64,000 nucleotides of DNA, from positions 1,389,133-1,453,132 of the forward strand of contig NZ_QAJL01000001.1 of assembly GCF_003852525.1 (NCBI RefSeq), in the 5' to 3' direction. The position numbers and the translations under genes are program-made. The stretch comes from Pedobacter sp. KBW06 (GTDB taxonomy: Bacteria > Bacteroidota > Bacteroidia > Sphingobacteriales > Sphingobacteriaceae). A model generated the notes under the pieces. The model saw only the letters and a program-made list of their open reading frames with translations. It did no database searches and was not told the DNA's origin. Shown here one piece after another: positions 25,753 through 34,371 of the stretch; the stretch's first letter is position 1, and each line of letters begins with the position of its first letter.

Positions 25753-28638
25753 ATGAAAAAAAATTTACACACCACCATTTTTCTGGTCTTTTTTCTCCTT
25801 GCCTCCGGACAATTATTTGCCCAGGGTTTAAAAGGAAAAGTCACCGATTCTACCGGTTCCGTTATCCCGGGCGCCACCATTCAGGTGATCGGCGCTAAAA
25901 TCGGAACTTCAACAGATGCCAATGGCCAATATGCCCTAAAATTTCCGGCAGCCGGAGCCTATAGGGTAAAAGTTTCCTTTACCGGATATGAAACTTCAGA
26001 AACTGAAGTTCAGATCGAAAATACGGTAAAAATACAGGATTTCACACTTAGAGATGCGAAGCAACTCCTGCTGGACGTGATTGTAGTGGGCTCTAGATCC
26101 TCCGTACCGAGAACCAATATTCAAAGTTTAGTTCCTGTAGATTTAATTACCAGTAAAGATGTCCGGACTTTTGCCCAGGTAGACATTACGCAAATCTTAA
26201 ACTATGTAGCCCCTTCCTTTAACTCCAACAGACAAACGGTTGCTGATGGAACAGATCATATCGACCCGGCCTCTCTACGCGGTCTGGGCCCGGATCAGGT
26301 TCTGGTATTGGTTAATGGTAAACGCAGGCATACCACTGCCCTAGTGAACATCAACGGTACTTTCGGCCGCGGTACCGTAGGAACAGACATGAACTCCATC
26401 CCAGTTGCGGCCATCGAGCGCATCGAGGTTTTACGTGATGGGGCCGCCGCACAGTACGGCTCTGATGCCATCGCCGGAGTCATTAACGTCGTCTTAAAAA
26501 AAGTTACTCCCTATAGTTTTTCCACCTCCTTTGGCCAGTCTGATACCAAAGCCTTAGGCCGTGAGTTTAATGATGGCCGTACCTTCCAGGTCGATTTCAG
26601 CAAAGGATGGGCTTTTAAGAACGACAGGGGCTTTATCAATTTCGCCGGACAATATTTACAACGCGGTTTTACCAACCGTGGTGGTTTAGATACCCGTCCT
26701 TTATTGTATTCTGCATCACCAACCAAAGGCCCTACAGAAACTGAAGCCGCTTTTCAGGCCAGATTTGCCAGCCTGAAAGCAGCAGATGATGCCAGGGCCG
26801 CAGCAAACGGGCTCGACAGAAACAACATGCGTGTAGGAAATTCAGATTCCAAAAACGGTGGTTTCTTCCTGAACGGACAATACAACTTCTCTGACGCCGC
26901 GGAGCTTTATTTCGCAGGAGGCTATACCCATAAAACCGGAAGTGCTGCAGGTTTCTTCCGCCTGCCTACACAGACCACTCAGATCGATCTGAGCATATAT
27001 CCCAACGGGTTCCTGCCGCTTATCGATACCAAAATCAATGACCTCTCCTTTTCTGCCGGACTGAAAGGCAAACTGGGCGGATGGAATTACGACCTGAGCA
27101 ATACCAGCGGAGAAAATAACATTGCATTCGACATTAACAATACGGTAAATGCCTCACTCCCGACAGGCACGAGCCCGACCTCCTTTTATGCAGGTAAATT
27201 GTTTTTCAGACAAAATACGACCAATCTGGACCTGGATAAAAAGTACAGCTTTGATGGTGGTTTTCTGACTTCATTAAATACGGCTTTCGGCGGGGAATTC
27301 AGAATAGACAATTATCAGATCAAACCAGGAGAAGAGCTGTCTTATTCTTATGGTCAGCCTTCGAAAAATATTCCCGGCCGAATGGTAGGATCTTCATTTA
27401 CGGCAGCTGGTGCACAGGTATTCCCGGGTTTCAAGCCTGCGAATGCACTTGATAAATCCAGACATAATACCAGTGCTTACCTCGATTTGGAAGCTGAATT
27501 CGGCTCAAGAGTCATGCTGGAAGCAGCCGGACGCTATGAAAATTACAGTGATTTCGGCTCCAATTTCTCCTATAAATTTGCAGGCAGAATAAAACTATTC
27601 GGGGACATTTCCCTGCGTGGTGCTTATGCAACCGGCTTCCGGGCACCTTCTTTACATCAACGCTTTTTCAATAATGAGAGTACTCAGTTTGTTGCCGGAA
27701 ATCCCACTCAGGTGCTAACGGTAAACAACGACAATCCCATTGTTGCCCAGTTTGGTGTAGGCTCCTTAAAACCGGAAATTTCCAGGTCAGGAAGTTTAGG
27801 CCTTGCAGGAAGAATTGCCAAAACATTTACGTTTACCATTGATGCTTACAACATTGATATTGACGACCGCATCGTTTTCTCCAGTCAATATGCCCGGGAA
27901 CGTGGTGCCGGTGGGGTACTCATCCCAACGGGTGTGGTAAACCAGATCTTAAATACGGTAGATCCAAATGCACAGGTAAATAGTGTTCAGTTTTTCACGA
28001 ATGCCATTAAAACAAATACTGCCGGTTTAGATGTCGTACTGACCAACAGGTTTACTTTAGGCACTTCCAGCAGTTTGTTATTGAGCGTAGCCGGAAACCT
28101 GAACAAAACGATTGTAAGGAGTGTTCAGGGTTCTGCAAAAATAGAAAGTGACCCAACATTGAAAGCCAAGCTGTTTGACCGTTTGGAGCGTTCCCGTTTT
28201 GAAAGCTCTGTTCCTAAAAACAAACTGAACATCACGGCCAATTACACGATAGATAAATTAAGCTTTGTAGCCCGGACCGTTCGTTTTGGTGAGGTGACCT
28301 TTTTAAATGCAATAGATCCCAACGTTCCGGCCAATGGTTTACCGGTACAACTGGATCAGACCTTCGCTCCAAAATGGGTAACCGATTTCTCGGTAAGTTA
28401 TGCACCAAGCAAAGCATTAACGCTAACGGTAGGTGCCAACAATATATTTGATGTATACCCTGATAAGTTATATATCGACCCCCGGAATAATGAAAACAAT
28501 TTGAGTGGTGTTGCTACGACGAACTATTCAGGCGGCTTAGACAATACCTCTAATGGCAGGTTTCTATTCCCAAGGGCGATCAGTCAGTTTGGCTTTAGCG
28601 GCCGCTATGTATATGGCAAAATCGCCTGTACTTTCTAG
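25753..28638 (+). CDS. TonB-dependent outer-membrane receptor (paralogue of the 8785-11550 gene)
   Basis: 961 residues: signal peptide 1-23 (ending GQLFAQ), CarboxypepD_reg-like domain about 25-105 (LKGKVTDSTGSVIPGATI), plug about 110-245 with SLRGLGPDQVLVLVNGKRRH and VLRDGAAAQYGSDAIAGV, and a beta-barrel to the end. The end is irregular: the last residues are YGKIACTF, so the final strand still closes on Phe. No SusD gene is adjacent. An AraC regulator is convergent at 28714. It is a close structural relative of the receptor at 8785-11550. Ligand unknown; a siderophore, vitamin or small peptide are all possible. Confidence 0.9.
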   Translation: MKKNLHTTIFLVFFLLASGQLFAQGLKGKVTDSTGSVIPGATIQVIGAKIGTSTDANGQYALKFPAAGAYRVKVSFTGYETSETEVQIENTVKIQDFTLRDAKQLLLDVIVVGSRSSVPRTNIQSLVPVDLITSKDVRTFAQVDITQILNYVAPSFNSNRQTVADGTDHIDPASLRGLGPDQVLVLVNGKRRHTTALVNINGTFGRGTVGTDMNSIPVAAIERIEVLRDGAAAQYGSDAIAGVINVVLKKVTPYSFSTSFGQSDTKALGREFNDGRTFQVDFSKGWAFKNDRGFINFAGQYLQRGFTNRGGLDTRPLLYSASPTKGPTETEAAFQARFASLKAADDARAAANGLDRNNMRVGNSDSKNGGFFLNGQYNFSDAAELYFAGGYTHKTGSAAGFFRLPTQTTQIDLSIYPNGFLPLIDTKINDLSFSAGLKGKLGGWNYDLSNTSGENNIAFDINNTVNASLPTGTSPTSFYAGKLFFRQNTTNLDLDKKYSFDGGFLTSLNTAFGGEFRIDNYQIKPGEELSYSYGQPSKNIPGRMVGSSFTAAGAQVFPGFKPANALDKSRHNTSAYLDLEAEFGSRVMLEAAGRYENYSDFGSNFSYKFAGRIKLFGDISLRGAYATGFRAPSLHQRFFNNESTQFVAGNPTQVLTVNNDNPIVAQFGVGSLKPEISRSGSLGLAGRIAKTFTFTIDAYNIDIDDRIVFSSQYARERGAGGVLIPTGVVNQILNTVDPNAQVNSVQFFTNAIKTNTAGLDVVLTNRFTLGTSSSLLLSVAGNLNKTIVRSVQGSAKIESDPTLKAKLFDRLERSRFESSVPKNKLNITANYTIDKLSFVARTVRFGEVTFLNAIDPNVPANGLPVQLDQTFAPKWVTDFSVSYAPSKALTLTVGANNIFDVYPDKLYIDPRNNENNLSGVATTNYSGGLDNTSNGRFLFPRAISQFGFSGRYVYGKIACTF

Positions 28639-28677
28639 CATCCCGCCTTAGCCCCTTACCTTAGCTTTTAGCTTCAC

Positions 28678-28715
28678 AAACAGAAAGCCGGTCAATATGA
28701 CCGGCTTTCTGTTTT
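28678..28715. terminator. Bidirectional intrinsic terminator
   Basis: A perfect 17-bp stem (AAACAGAAAGCCGGTCA, loop ATA, then the complement) with an A run on the left and T run on the right, lying between the convergent TonB receptor and AraC genes. It touches the AraC stop codon. Confidence 0.95.
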
Positions 28716-29682
28716 AAAAATTCGGATTATACTTTCCTGGCGAATAACCATAACATTGCCTGAATGCCCGTATAAATGCGGAATCTGAAGCATAACCGAT
28801 TACTGCTGCAACCTCCCCAACAGTAAAGCCCCCACTGGCAAGCAGTACCTGCGCATGATTTAACCTGAGCTGCTGGATATAGCCAAAAACCGTTGTTCCA
28901 AATAATTTTTTAAAGCCTCTTTTCAGCTTGAACTCATTTAACATAAAGTTCCTGCTAATTTCTTCCAAGGTCAACTGATCTAGAAAATTTTCAGACAGAT
29001 AGGCTTTACAACTCATCAGCCGTTCTGCATCTGTGCCTGAAATGTCATCCGTTTTATCCTTCTTGTTTTGCGGATCATGGTTTAGTGTCAAAAGAACCAG
29101 TTCTTTTACTTTCGAAGTAATATAGCTTGCTTTTAAAGTATCCGCAACCGGCGGAGCACTAATCAGACCAAGCGTCATATTTTGCCAATGGTCCATCCTT
29201 TTGCTCTGACTAAATAAGGAAAAAGATTCTGCTCTTGTGCTTCGGTCAAAAATCTCCTGAAAACCGGGCCCGCATTCCGCAAGTATTTGTCTGAAGAATG
29301 TTGGTTTCAGTCCCAGGCATATATATTCGTATTTCTGTTGCTCAGGGAAAGTAAAGGTACTTACAGGATCGATACAATTCATTACATTAAAATGGCCTTT
29401 TTCCATAGACAGCACTTCTTTGAATCCTGTAATCGAGGCATCCGATCTGCCCGAAAGTTCAAAATGAAAACTGACATGCGTCGTGTCCTCCATTCTGTTA
29501 ACCCTGACCGTCTTCTTAAAATCCGCATAAAAATGCAAAATATCAAAATGCGCATTACGAAGACTTTTTGTCTGACATTCGAACCTATCCTTTAAGGTTA
29601 CCGATGTTTCTTCAGCTTGAAACCCGGCAACAAACTCCCTTTTCATCAATGTTGCGAATTCTTTTCCTTCGATTTGATACAT
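28714..29682 (-). CDS. AraC family transcriptional regulator
   Basis: 322 residues. The C-terminal AraC domain is clear: LTLEEISRNFMLNEFKLKRG and VGEVAAVIGYASDSAFIRAF, then RQCYGYSPGKY. The N-terminal 215 residues resemble PchR-type regulators in layout (a LHFYADFKKTVRV and MNCIDPVSTFTFPEQQKYEY region) and may bind a ligand. Its position beside a TonB receptor fits a role in controlling uptake, as PchR-type proteins do for siderophore receptors, but the genes are convergent, so this is only suggestive. The acetyltransferase gene is divergent upstream. Confidence 0.9.
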   Translation of the reverse strand: MYQIEGKEFATLMKREFVAGFQAEETSVTLKDRFECQTKSLRNAHFDILHFYADFKKTVRVNRMEDTTHVSFHFELSGRSDASITGFKEVLSMEKGHFNVMNCIDPVSTFTFPEQQKYEYICLGLKPTFFRQILAECGPGFQEIFDRSTRAESFSLFSQSKRMDHWQNMTLGLISAPPVADTLKASYITSKVKELVLLTLNHDPQNKKDKTDDISGTDAERLMSCKAYLSENFLDQLTLEEISRNFMLNEFKLKRGFKKLFGTTVFGYIQQLRLNHAQVLLASGGFTVGEVAAVIGYASDSAFIRAFRQCYGYSPGKYNPNF

Positions 29683-29761
29683 AATCCGTTTCGGTCAATT
29701 TTAAATCCTTTCCTGCATATTATAAAATCTAATGATCTTGCAATTTGCGCAGATGAAAGAC

Positions 29762-30391
29762 ATGAACAAATCTATAATAGATATTACAACCTGGAAAAGA
29801 AAAGACCATTATTATTTCTTTAAGGAATTTGAACAACCATTTTATGGAATCACGACAGATCTGAATTGTACGGAAGCATATCATTATTGCAAAGCTTATG
29901 AGATTCCTTTCTTCTTGTTTTACCTCTATAAATCGCTTAAAGCTGTTCAGCAAATCAATGAGCTTAAATACCGGATGGAACAGGATCAGGTATTTGAATA
30001 CCGGCAAATTTCCGGATCGGTAACCGTCCTGAGGAATGATGAGACCTTCGGCTTTGCCTATTTCGACTACCATGAGGATTTTACGCAGTTTATGGAGCAG
30101 ACAAAAATCGCCATGGCGGAAGTAAAAGCGGCAAAAGGCTTGCAAATAAGACCCGAATTAAACAGCGTCATTCATTATACCGTTCTTCCGGGGATAAAAT
30201 TCTCCAGTATGCAGCATGTGCATTCAACATCTGTAAAGGACTGTGTTCCAAAAATCGCCTTCGGAAAGCTGACTTTCCTGAATGGTCAGGTTTTACTGCC
30301 GGTTTCCATCCATGTACACCATTCCCTTTGTGATGGCTTACACCTGGCAAAATACATTACCTGTTACCAGCAGGAACTGGAACTTCATTAA
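29762..30391 (+). CDS. Chloramphenicol acetyltransferase-like protein (CAT type A family)
   Basis: 209 residues from ATG at 29762, chosen because it aligns the opening IIDITTWKRKDHYYFFKEF with the start of known CATs; in-frame ATGs lie 9 and 30 nt upstream. The active site HHSLCDG (His186 and His187, with the DG of the family) is intact, as is the preceding PVSIHVHH strand. It would acetylate chloramphenicol or another hydroxylated acceptor with acetyl-CoA. It is a chromosomal copy with no mobile element nearby, so an intrinsic or non-resistance role is possible. It is divergent from the AraC regulator gene. Confidence 0.85.
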   Translation: MNKSIIDITTWKRKDHYYFFKEFEQPFYGITTDLNCTEAYHYCKAYEIPFFLFYLYKSLKAVQQINELKYRMEQDQVFEYRQISGSVTVLRNDETFGFAYFDYHEDFTQFMEQTKIAMAEVKAAKGLQIRPELNSVIHYTVLPGIKFSSMQHVHSTSVKDCVPKIAFGKLTFLNGQVLLPVSIHVHHSLCDGLHLAKYITCYQQELELH

Positions 30392-30825
30392 CGCCTTCCT
30401 GTATTCCTAAAACACTGCGGCAGCATCAGTTGCCGTAAAAAACACTACGTTTGGCAGCGCTCTTTCTTCCGGAGGCACAAGCGCATATCCCCGAACTCGT
30501 TTCCGGAAAAAAAACAGATTTTACACGCCCCGGACCGCGGCTCAATTGCCGGTTGGAGGTCAATCTTTATTTGGTCGTTTTTTCAGAAAAGATACCAGAT
30601 TCCCTCTTCTGAGTACAGAAACAAAAGCCCTCTTCATCGTGACCAGCTATTTTACATAGATTAATTTTATTTTTCAATACAGCAATTTAATTTGCACGAA
30701 CAGGAATATTATTTGCTATGATCATATTAATTTATATATATTTAAAATACTAAGGAAAGGACTGCCTGCAATCGCTAATTGCAGATTAATCCTAAAGATT
30801 TTAAACATCATAAATGCTGTAGCTC
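30392..30825. other. Intergenic region with a GC-richer, hairpin-rich block
   Basis: 434 nt before the peptidase-ABC exporter gene. The part at about 30405-30640 is richer in G and C and in short inverted repeats (CGGCA...TGCCG at 30418, TTCCGGA...TTCCGGAA at 30467-30508, ACCG...CGGT at 30534, TCAGAA...TTCTGA at 30583) than the AT-rich 30650-30825 stretch, which should hold the promoter. On the minus strand a 25-codon frame starts with ATG at 30637. No bacteriocin-type leader peptide is visible on the plus strand. Confidence 0.45.
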
Positions 30826-33030
30826 TTGAAAAAATTTCCATTTTATAAACAACCGGACCAGATGGACTGTGGTCCAACCTGTTTACGTATGATCTCCAAA
30901 CACTATGGCCGCAACTATAGTTTGCAGCGCCTGCGTGAAATTTCCGGAATCAATAGAGAGGGGGTTTCCCTTTTGGGAATCAGTGAGGCTGCTGAAAAAA
31001 TTGGCTTCCGGACTACCGGTGTGCGGATTGACCTGGAGATGCTGCTGGAAGTGGAAATGCCCTGCATCTTACACTGGAGCCAGAACCACTTTGTGGTCTT
31101 GTATAAAGTTCCTTCAAAAACCAATTTAAAAGGAAAGAATTATTTAATCGCAGATCCCGCAAAAGGGCTTATTGCTTATACAGAACAGGAATTAAAAAGA
31201 CATTGGATCAGCACACAGAATGATGGACAGGGAGAAGGTGTGCTCCTGATGCTTTCTCCGGCCCCGGATTTTTATGCTCAGGGCGGCGACCCGGATAAGG
31301 GATTAAATTTATCTTATCTGCTAAGCTATTTACTCAAGTATAAAAAGCTGCTTTTACAGTTATTTGTTGGATTGGGTGTAGGCAGTATCCTGCAATTGAT
31401 CTTACCTTTTCTAACACAATCACTCGTTGATATCGGGATAAATTCTCGGAACCTGAACTTCGTTTACATCATTGTGATTGCACAGACCATGCTCTTTCTG
31501 GGCAGACTGAGTATCGATTTCATCCGTTCCTGGATTTTACTGCACATCAGTACCAGGATCAACATTTCCATCCTGACGGACTTCCTGATCAAGATCATGA
31601 AACTCCCGATGAGTTTCTTTGATACGAAGATGACAGGAGATATCATGCAGCGGATGAGCGACCAGGGAAGGATTCAGAGTTTCCTGACTGGTTCCTCCTT
31701 AAACACCATTTTCTCCCTCTTTAACCTCATCGTATTTGCCTTTGTACTGATGTATTACAATGTGACCATCTTTATCATATTTTTGGTGAGTAGTGTCATA
31801 TACACCCTCTGGGTGGTGTTCTTCCTAAAAAAAAGAAGAGAACTTGATTTTAAGCGCTTTGACATTTCCTCTAAAAACCAAAGTAACATTGTCCAGCTCA
31901 TCAGCGGAATGCAGGAAATTAAACTGAACAATTGTGAGCAGCAGAAAAGATGGGAATGGGAAAGGATTCAGGCTTCTTTGTTCAAATTTAGCGTGAAGAG
32001 CCTTGCATTGGGCCAGTATCAGCAGGTTGGAACTTTCTTTATCAATGAGGGCAAGAACATTCTGATCACTTTCATTGTGACCAAAGCTGTGATCGACGGA
32101 CAGCTCACCCTGGGTGCCATGATGGCCATTCAGTACATCGTTGGCCAGCTGAACAGCCCCATTGAGCAATTGCTGGGTTTCTTACAACAATTCCAGGATG
32201 CAAAGATCAGTTTGGAACGCTTAAATGAGATCCATGAACTTCAGGACGAAGAGCCACTGGACAAATCTTTCATGACCGAACTGCCTTTAAATAAAAGCGT
32301 TTCTTTTCAAAACTTAACGTTCAGCTACCCTGGAGCAGGAAACGAGCCTGTTTTACAAGACATTTCCCTGAACATTCCGGAAGGAAAAACGACCGCCATT
32401 GTGGGCATGAGCGGCAGCGGGAAGACCACTATTTTAAAACTGCTGCTCCGGTTTTATGAACCCCAAAAGGGCGATATTAAAGTGGGCAGCACCTATTTAA
32501 ATCAGATTGGTTACCGGTACTGGAGGGGCAAATGTGGGATTGTGATGCAGGATGGCTTTATCTTCTCCGACACGATTGCCAGAAATATCGCCGTTGGCGA
32601 TGAATATCCGGACATGCCGAAATTACTTCATGCGATAAAAATCGCCAATATCAGTGATTTTATTGAAGAGCTTCCTTTGGGACTCAACACCAAAATCGGC
32701 GCTGCAGGGAATGGCATTAGTCAGGGTCAGCGGCAACGCATGCTGATTGCCCGTGCGGTATATAAAAACCCGGAATACATCTTTTTTGATGAGGCCACCA
32801 ATGCCCTGGATGCAAATAATGAAAAAACGATCATGGAAAACCTGGAAACCTTTTTCAAAGGCAGGACGGTAGTTGTAGTTGCCCACCGCCTGAGTACGGT
32901 GAGAAATGCAGACAACATCATCGTACTGGATAAAGGCTCCATCATTGAACAGGGAACGCATCAGGAGCTGACCAATAATAAAGGCGAATACTATGAACTT
33001 GTAAGAAACCAATTGGAACTGGGCGCGTAA
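30826..33030 (+). CDS. Peptidase-domain (C39) ABC transporter/exporter
   Basis: 734 residues, starting with TTG at 30826; there is no better start, since upstream in-frame codons give only a few residues and the family begins right here (KKFPFYKQPDQMDCGPTC). Domains: C39 cysteine peptidase 1-140 with Cys15 in DCGPTC, His in NHFVVLYK and the Asp of ADPAKG; a six-helix membrane domain about 155-440; and an ATPase with Walker A GMSGSGKTT, signature ISQGQRQR and Walker B YIFFDEATNALD. Such exporters cut a double-glycine leader and export the peptide. It works with the HlyD protein encoded 27 nt downstream. No cargo gene is visible. Confidence 0.9.
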   Translation: MKKFPFYKQPDQMDCGPTCLRMISKHYGRNYSLQRLREISGINREGVSLLGISEAAEKIGFRTTGVRIDLEMLLEVEMPCILHWSQNHFVVLYKVPSKTNLKGKNYLIADPAKGLIAYTEQELKRHWISTQNDGQGEGVLLMLSPAPDFYAQGGDPDKGLNLSYLLSYLLKYKKLLLQLFVGLGVGSILQLILPFLTQSLVDIGINSRNLNFVYIIVIAQTMLFLGRLSIDFIRSWILLHISTRINISILTDFLIKIMKLPMSFFDTKMTGDIMQRMSDQGRIQSFLTGSSLNTIFSLFNLIVFAFVLMYYNVTIFIIFLVSSVIYTLWVVFFLKKRRELDFKRFDISSKNQSNIVQLISGMQEIKLNNCEQQKRWEWERIQASLFKFSVKSLALGQYQQVGTFFINEGKNILITFIVTKAVIDGQLTLGAMMAIQYIVGQLNSPIEQLLGFLQQFQDAKISLERLNEIHELQDEEPLDKSFMTELPLNKSVSFQNLTFSYPGAGNEPVLQDISLNIPEGKTTAIVGMSGSGKTTILKLLLRFYEPQKGDIKVGSTYLNQIGYRYWRGKCGIVMQDGFIFSDTIARNIAVGDEYPDMPKLLHAIKIANISDFIEELPLGLNTKIGAAGNGISQGQRQRMLIARAVYKNPEYIFFDEATNALDANNEKTIMENLETFFKGRTVVVVAHRLSTVRNADNIIVLDKGSIIEQGTHQELTNNKGEYYELVRNQLELGA

Positions 33031-33057
33031 TACCGTCTGTGCAATAGATCAAACACC

Positions 33058-34371
33058 ATGGCTAAAAAAAACATTGAAGAAATAGAAGAAGAAGAGGCAA
33101 TTACGGGATACGAGATCAATAGTGAAGAGGTTCAGGAAATTATCACCGCGGTCCCCTCCTGGATCTTGCGGAGCGGAAGTACGGCAATCTTTCTCATCCT
33201 GTTCTCTATTGTCCTGGCATCTGCATTTATACAATATCCTGATGTGGTTAAAACCCGCTTAAAGGTCAATTCCCTGAATGCCCCAAAGCTGGTTTATGTA
33301 AAACAAACAGGCAAGATTGTATCGCTTCTGATCAAGGAAGGCGCTCAGGTAAAGCAAAATCAACCTCTGGCATTTATGGAGAGTACCGCCAGTCATCAGG
33401 ACGTACTTAAATTACATGAAGCCTTGGCCCAAATCACGGAACAATTGAACAAAACGGGTATGGCGAAGGTAGTGGTAATGGAAAATTTACGCCTCGGTGA
33501 ATTACAGTCGGCCTATCAGAATTTCTATCAGCAATACCTGCAGTTCATCTCCACACAAAACGGTGGTTATTATCTGAACAGAAAAAAATACCTGCAGCAG
33601 GACCTCCTGGAAATTGAGAAGTTAAAGAACCAGATCATCATTCAGAAAAAGATCCAGGATAAAGAATATGCCAATGTGGAGCAGGAATTTGAAGCGTATA
33701 AAAAGCTGCATCAAAAAGGGGTGATTTCCGTTAATGAGTTTAAACAACAGGAAAACAAATACCTCGCGGGCAAATATCCGCTGGAGCAGACGGTTACCTC
33801 ACTCATCAACAACAATACCACCTATGCCGCCAAGCAAAAGGAAATACTGGACGTAGACCATACCATTCAGGAAGAGAAAGCAAAGTTCATCCAATCGCTG
33901 AGCAATATGGTCACAGAAACCGATGCCTGGCTCAAGCTATATGTACTGAGTGCCCCGGTGGCAGGAATTGTGAGTTATGCCGGGATCGTACAGGAAAACC
34001 AGACGATGAATGCCAACCAGGAATTGTTTGTCATCAACCCGGCGAACACGAATTTCTTTGGCGAGGTCTATATCCCACAGGACAATATGGGCAAGATAAA
34101 AGTCGGCCAGCGGACACTGGTAAAAATGCGAAGCTTTCCTTTTGAGCAGTACGGACTGATCCGCGGCAATGTCAATTACATCTCAGACGTGGCTTTTAAA
34201 GACAGTGTATTTATTGCCAAGATCGCTTTCGACCAATTTGAGAATAAAGATCCGGAGCATAAAATCGTACTGAAAAATGGCATGCAGGCAGAAGTTGAAA
34301 TTATTACGGAGGAAAGCTCCCTGCTGCGCAGGTTTACCCGGAACATTACCAAAATGCTGAACAACAATTAA
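33058..34371 (+). CDS. HlyD family secretion (periplasmic adaptor) protein
   Basis: 437 residues. A single membrane span at about residues 42-60 (AIFLILFSIVLASAF) is followed by a biotinyl-lipoyl-like hairpin (VKQTGKIVSLLIKEGAQVK), a long coiled coil of about 130 residues, and a C-terminal barrel (SAPVAGIVSYAGIVQENQTM and VGQRTLVKMRSFPF). This is the adaptor that links an inner-membrane exporter to an outer-membrane channel. It is in one operon with the C39 ABC transporter. Its 3' end overlaps the convergent porin gene by 4 nt. No TolC-type gene is in the window. Confidence 0.9.
   Translation: MAKKNIEEIEEEEAITGYEINSEEVQEIITAVPSWILRSGSTAIFLILFSIVLASAFIQYPDVVKTRLKVNSLNAPKLVYVKQTGKIVSLLIKEGAQVKQNQPLAFMESTASHQDVLKLHEALAQITEQLNKTGMAKVVVMENLRLGELQSAYQNFYQQYLQFISTQNGGYYLNRKKYLQQDLLEIEKLKNQIIIQKKIQDKEYANVEQEFEAYKKLHQKGVISVNEFKQQENKYLAGKYPLEQTVTSLINNNTTYAAKQKEILDVDHTIQEEKAKFIQSLSNMVTETDAWLKLYVLSAPVAGIVSYAGIVQENQTMNANQELFVINPANTNFFGEVYIPQDNMGKIKVGQRTLVKMRSFPFEQYGLIRGNVNYISDVAFKDSVFIAKIAFDQFENKDPEHKIVLKNGMQAEVEIITEESSLLRRFTRNITKMLNNN

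Noticed and set aside
8785..28638. The two TonB receptors considered as ends of a mobile island
   Set aside because: No integrase, attachment-site repeats or composition break was seen between them; simple paralogy explains the similarity.
30560..30637. A 25-codon minus-strand frame in the exporter upstream region
   Set aside because: It has no promoter or RBS that I can see and is too short to support as a gene; it is noted only as part of the hairpin-rich block.
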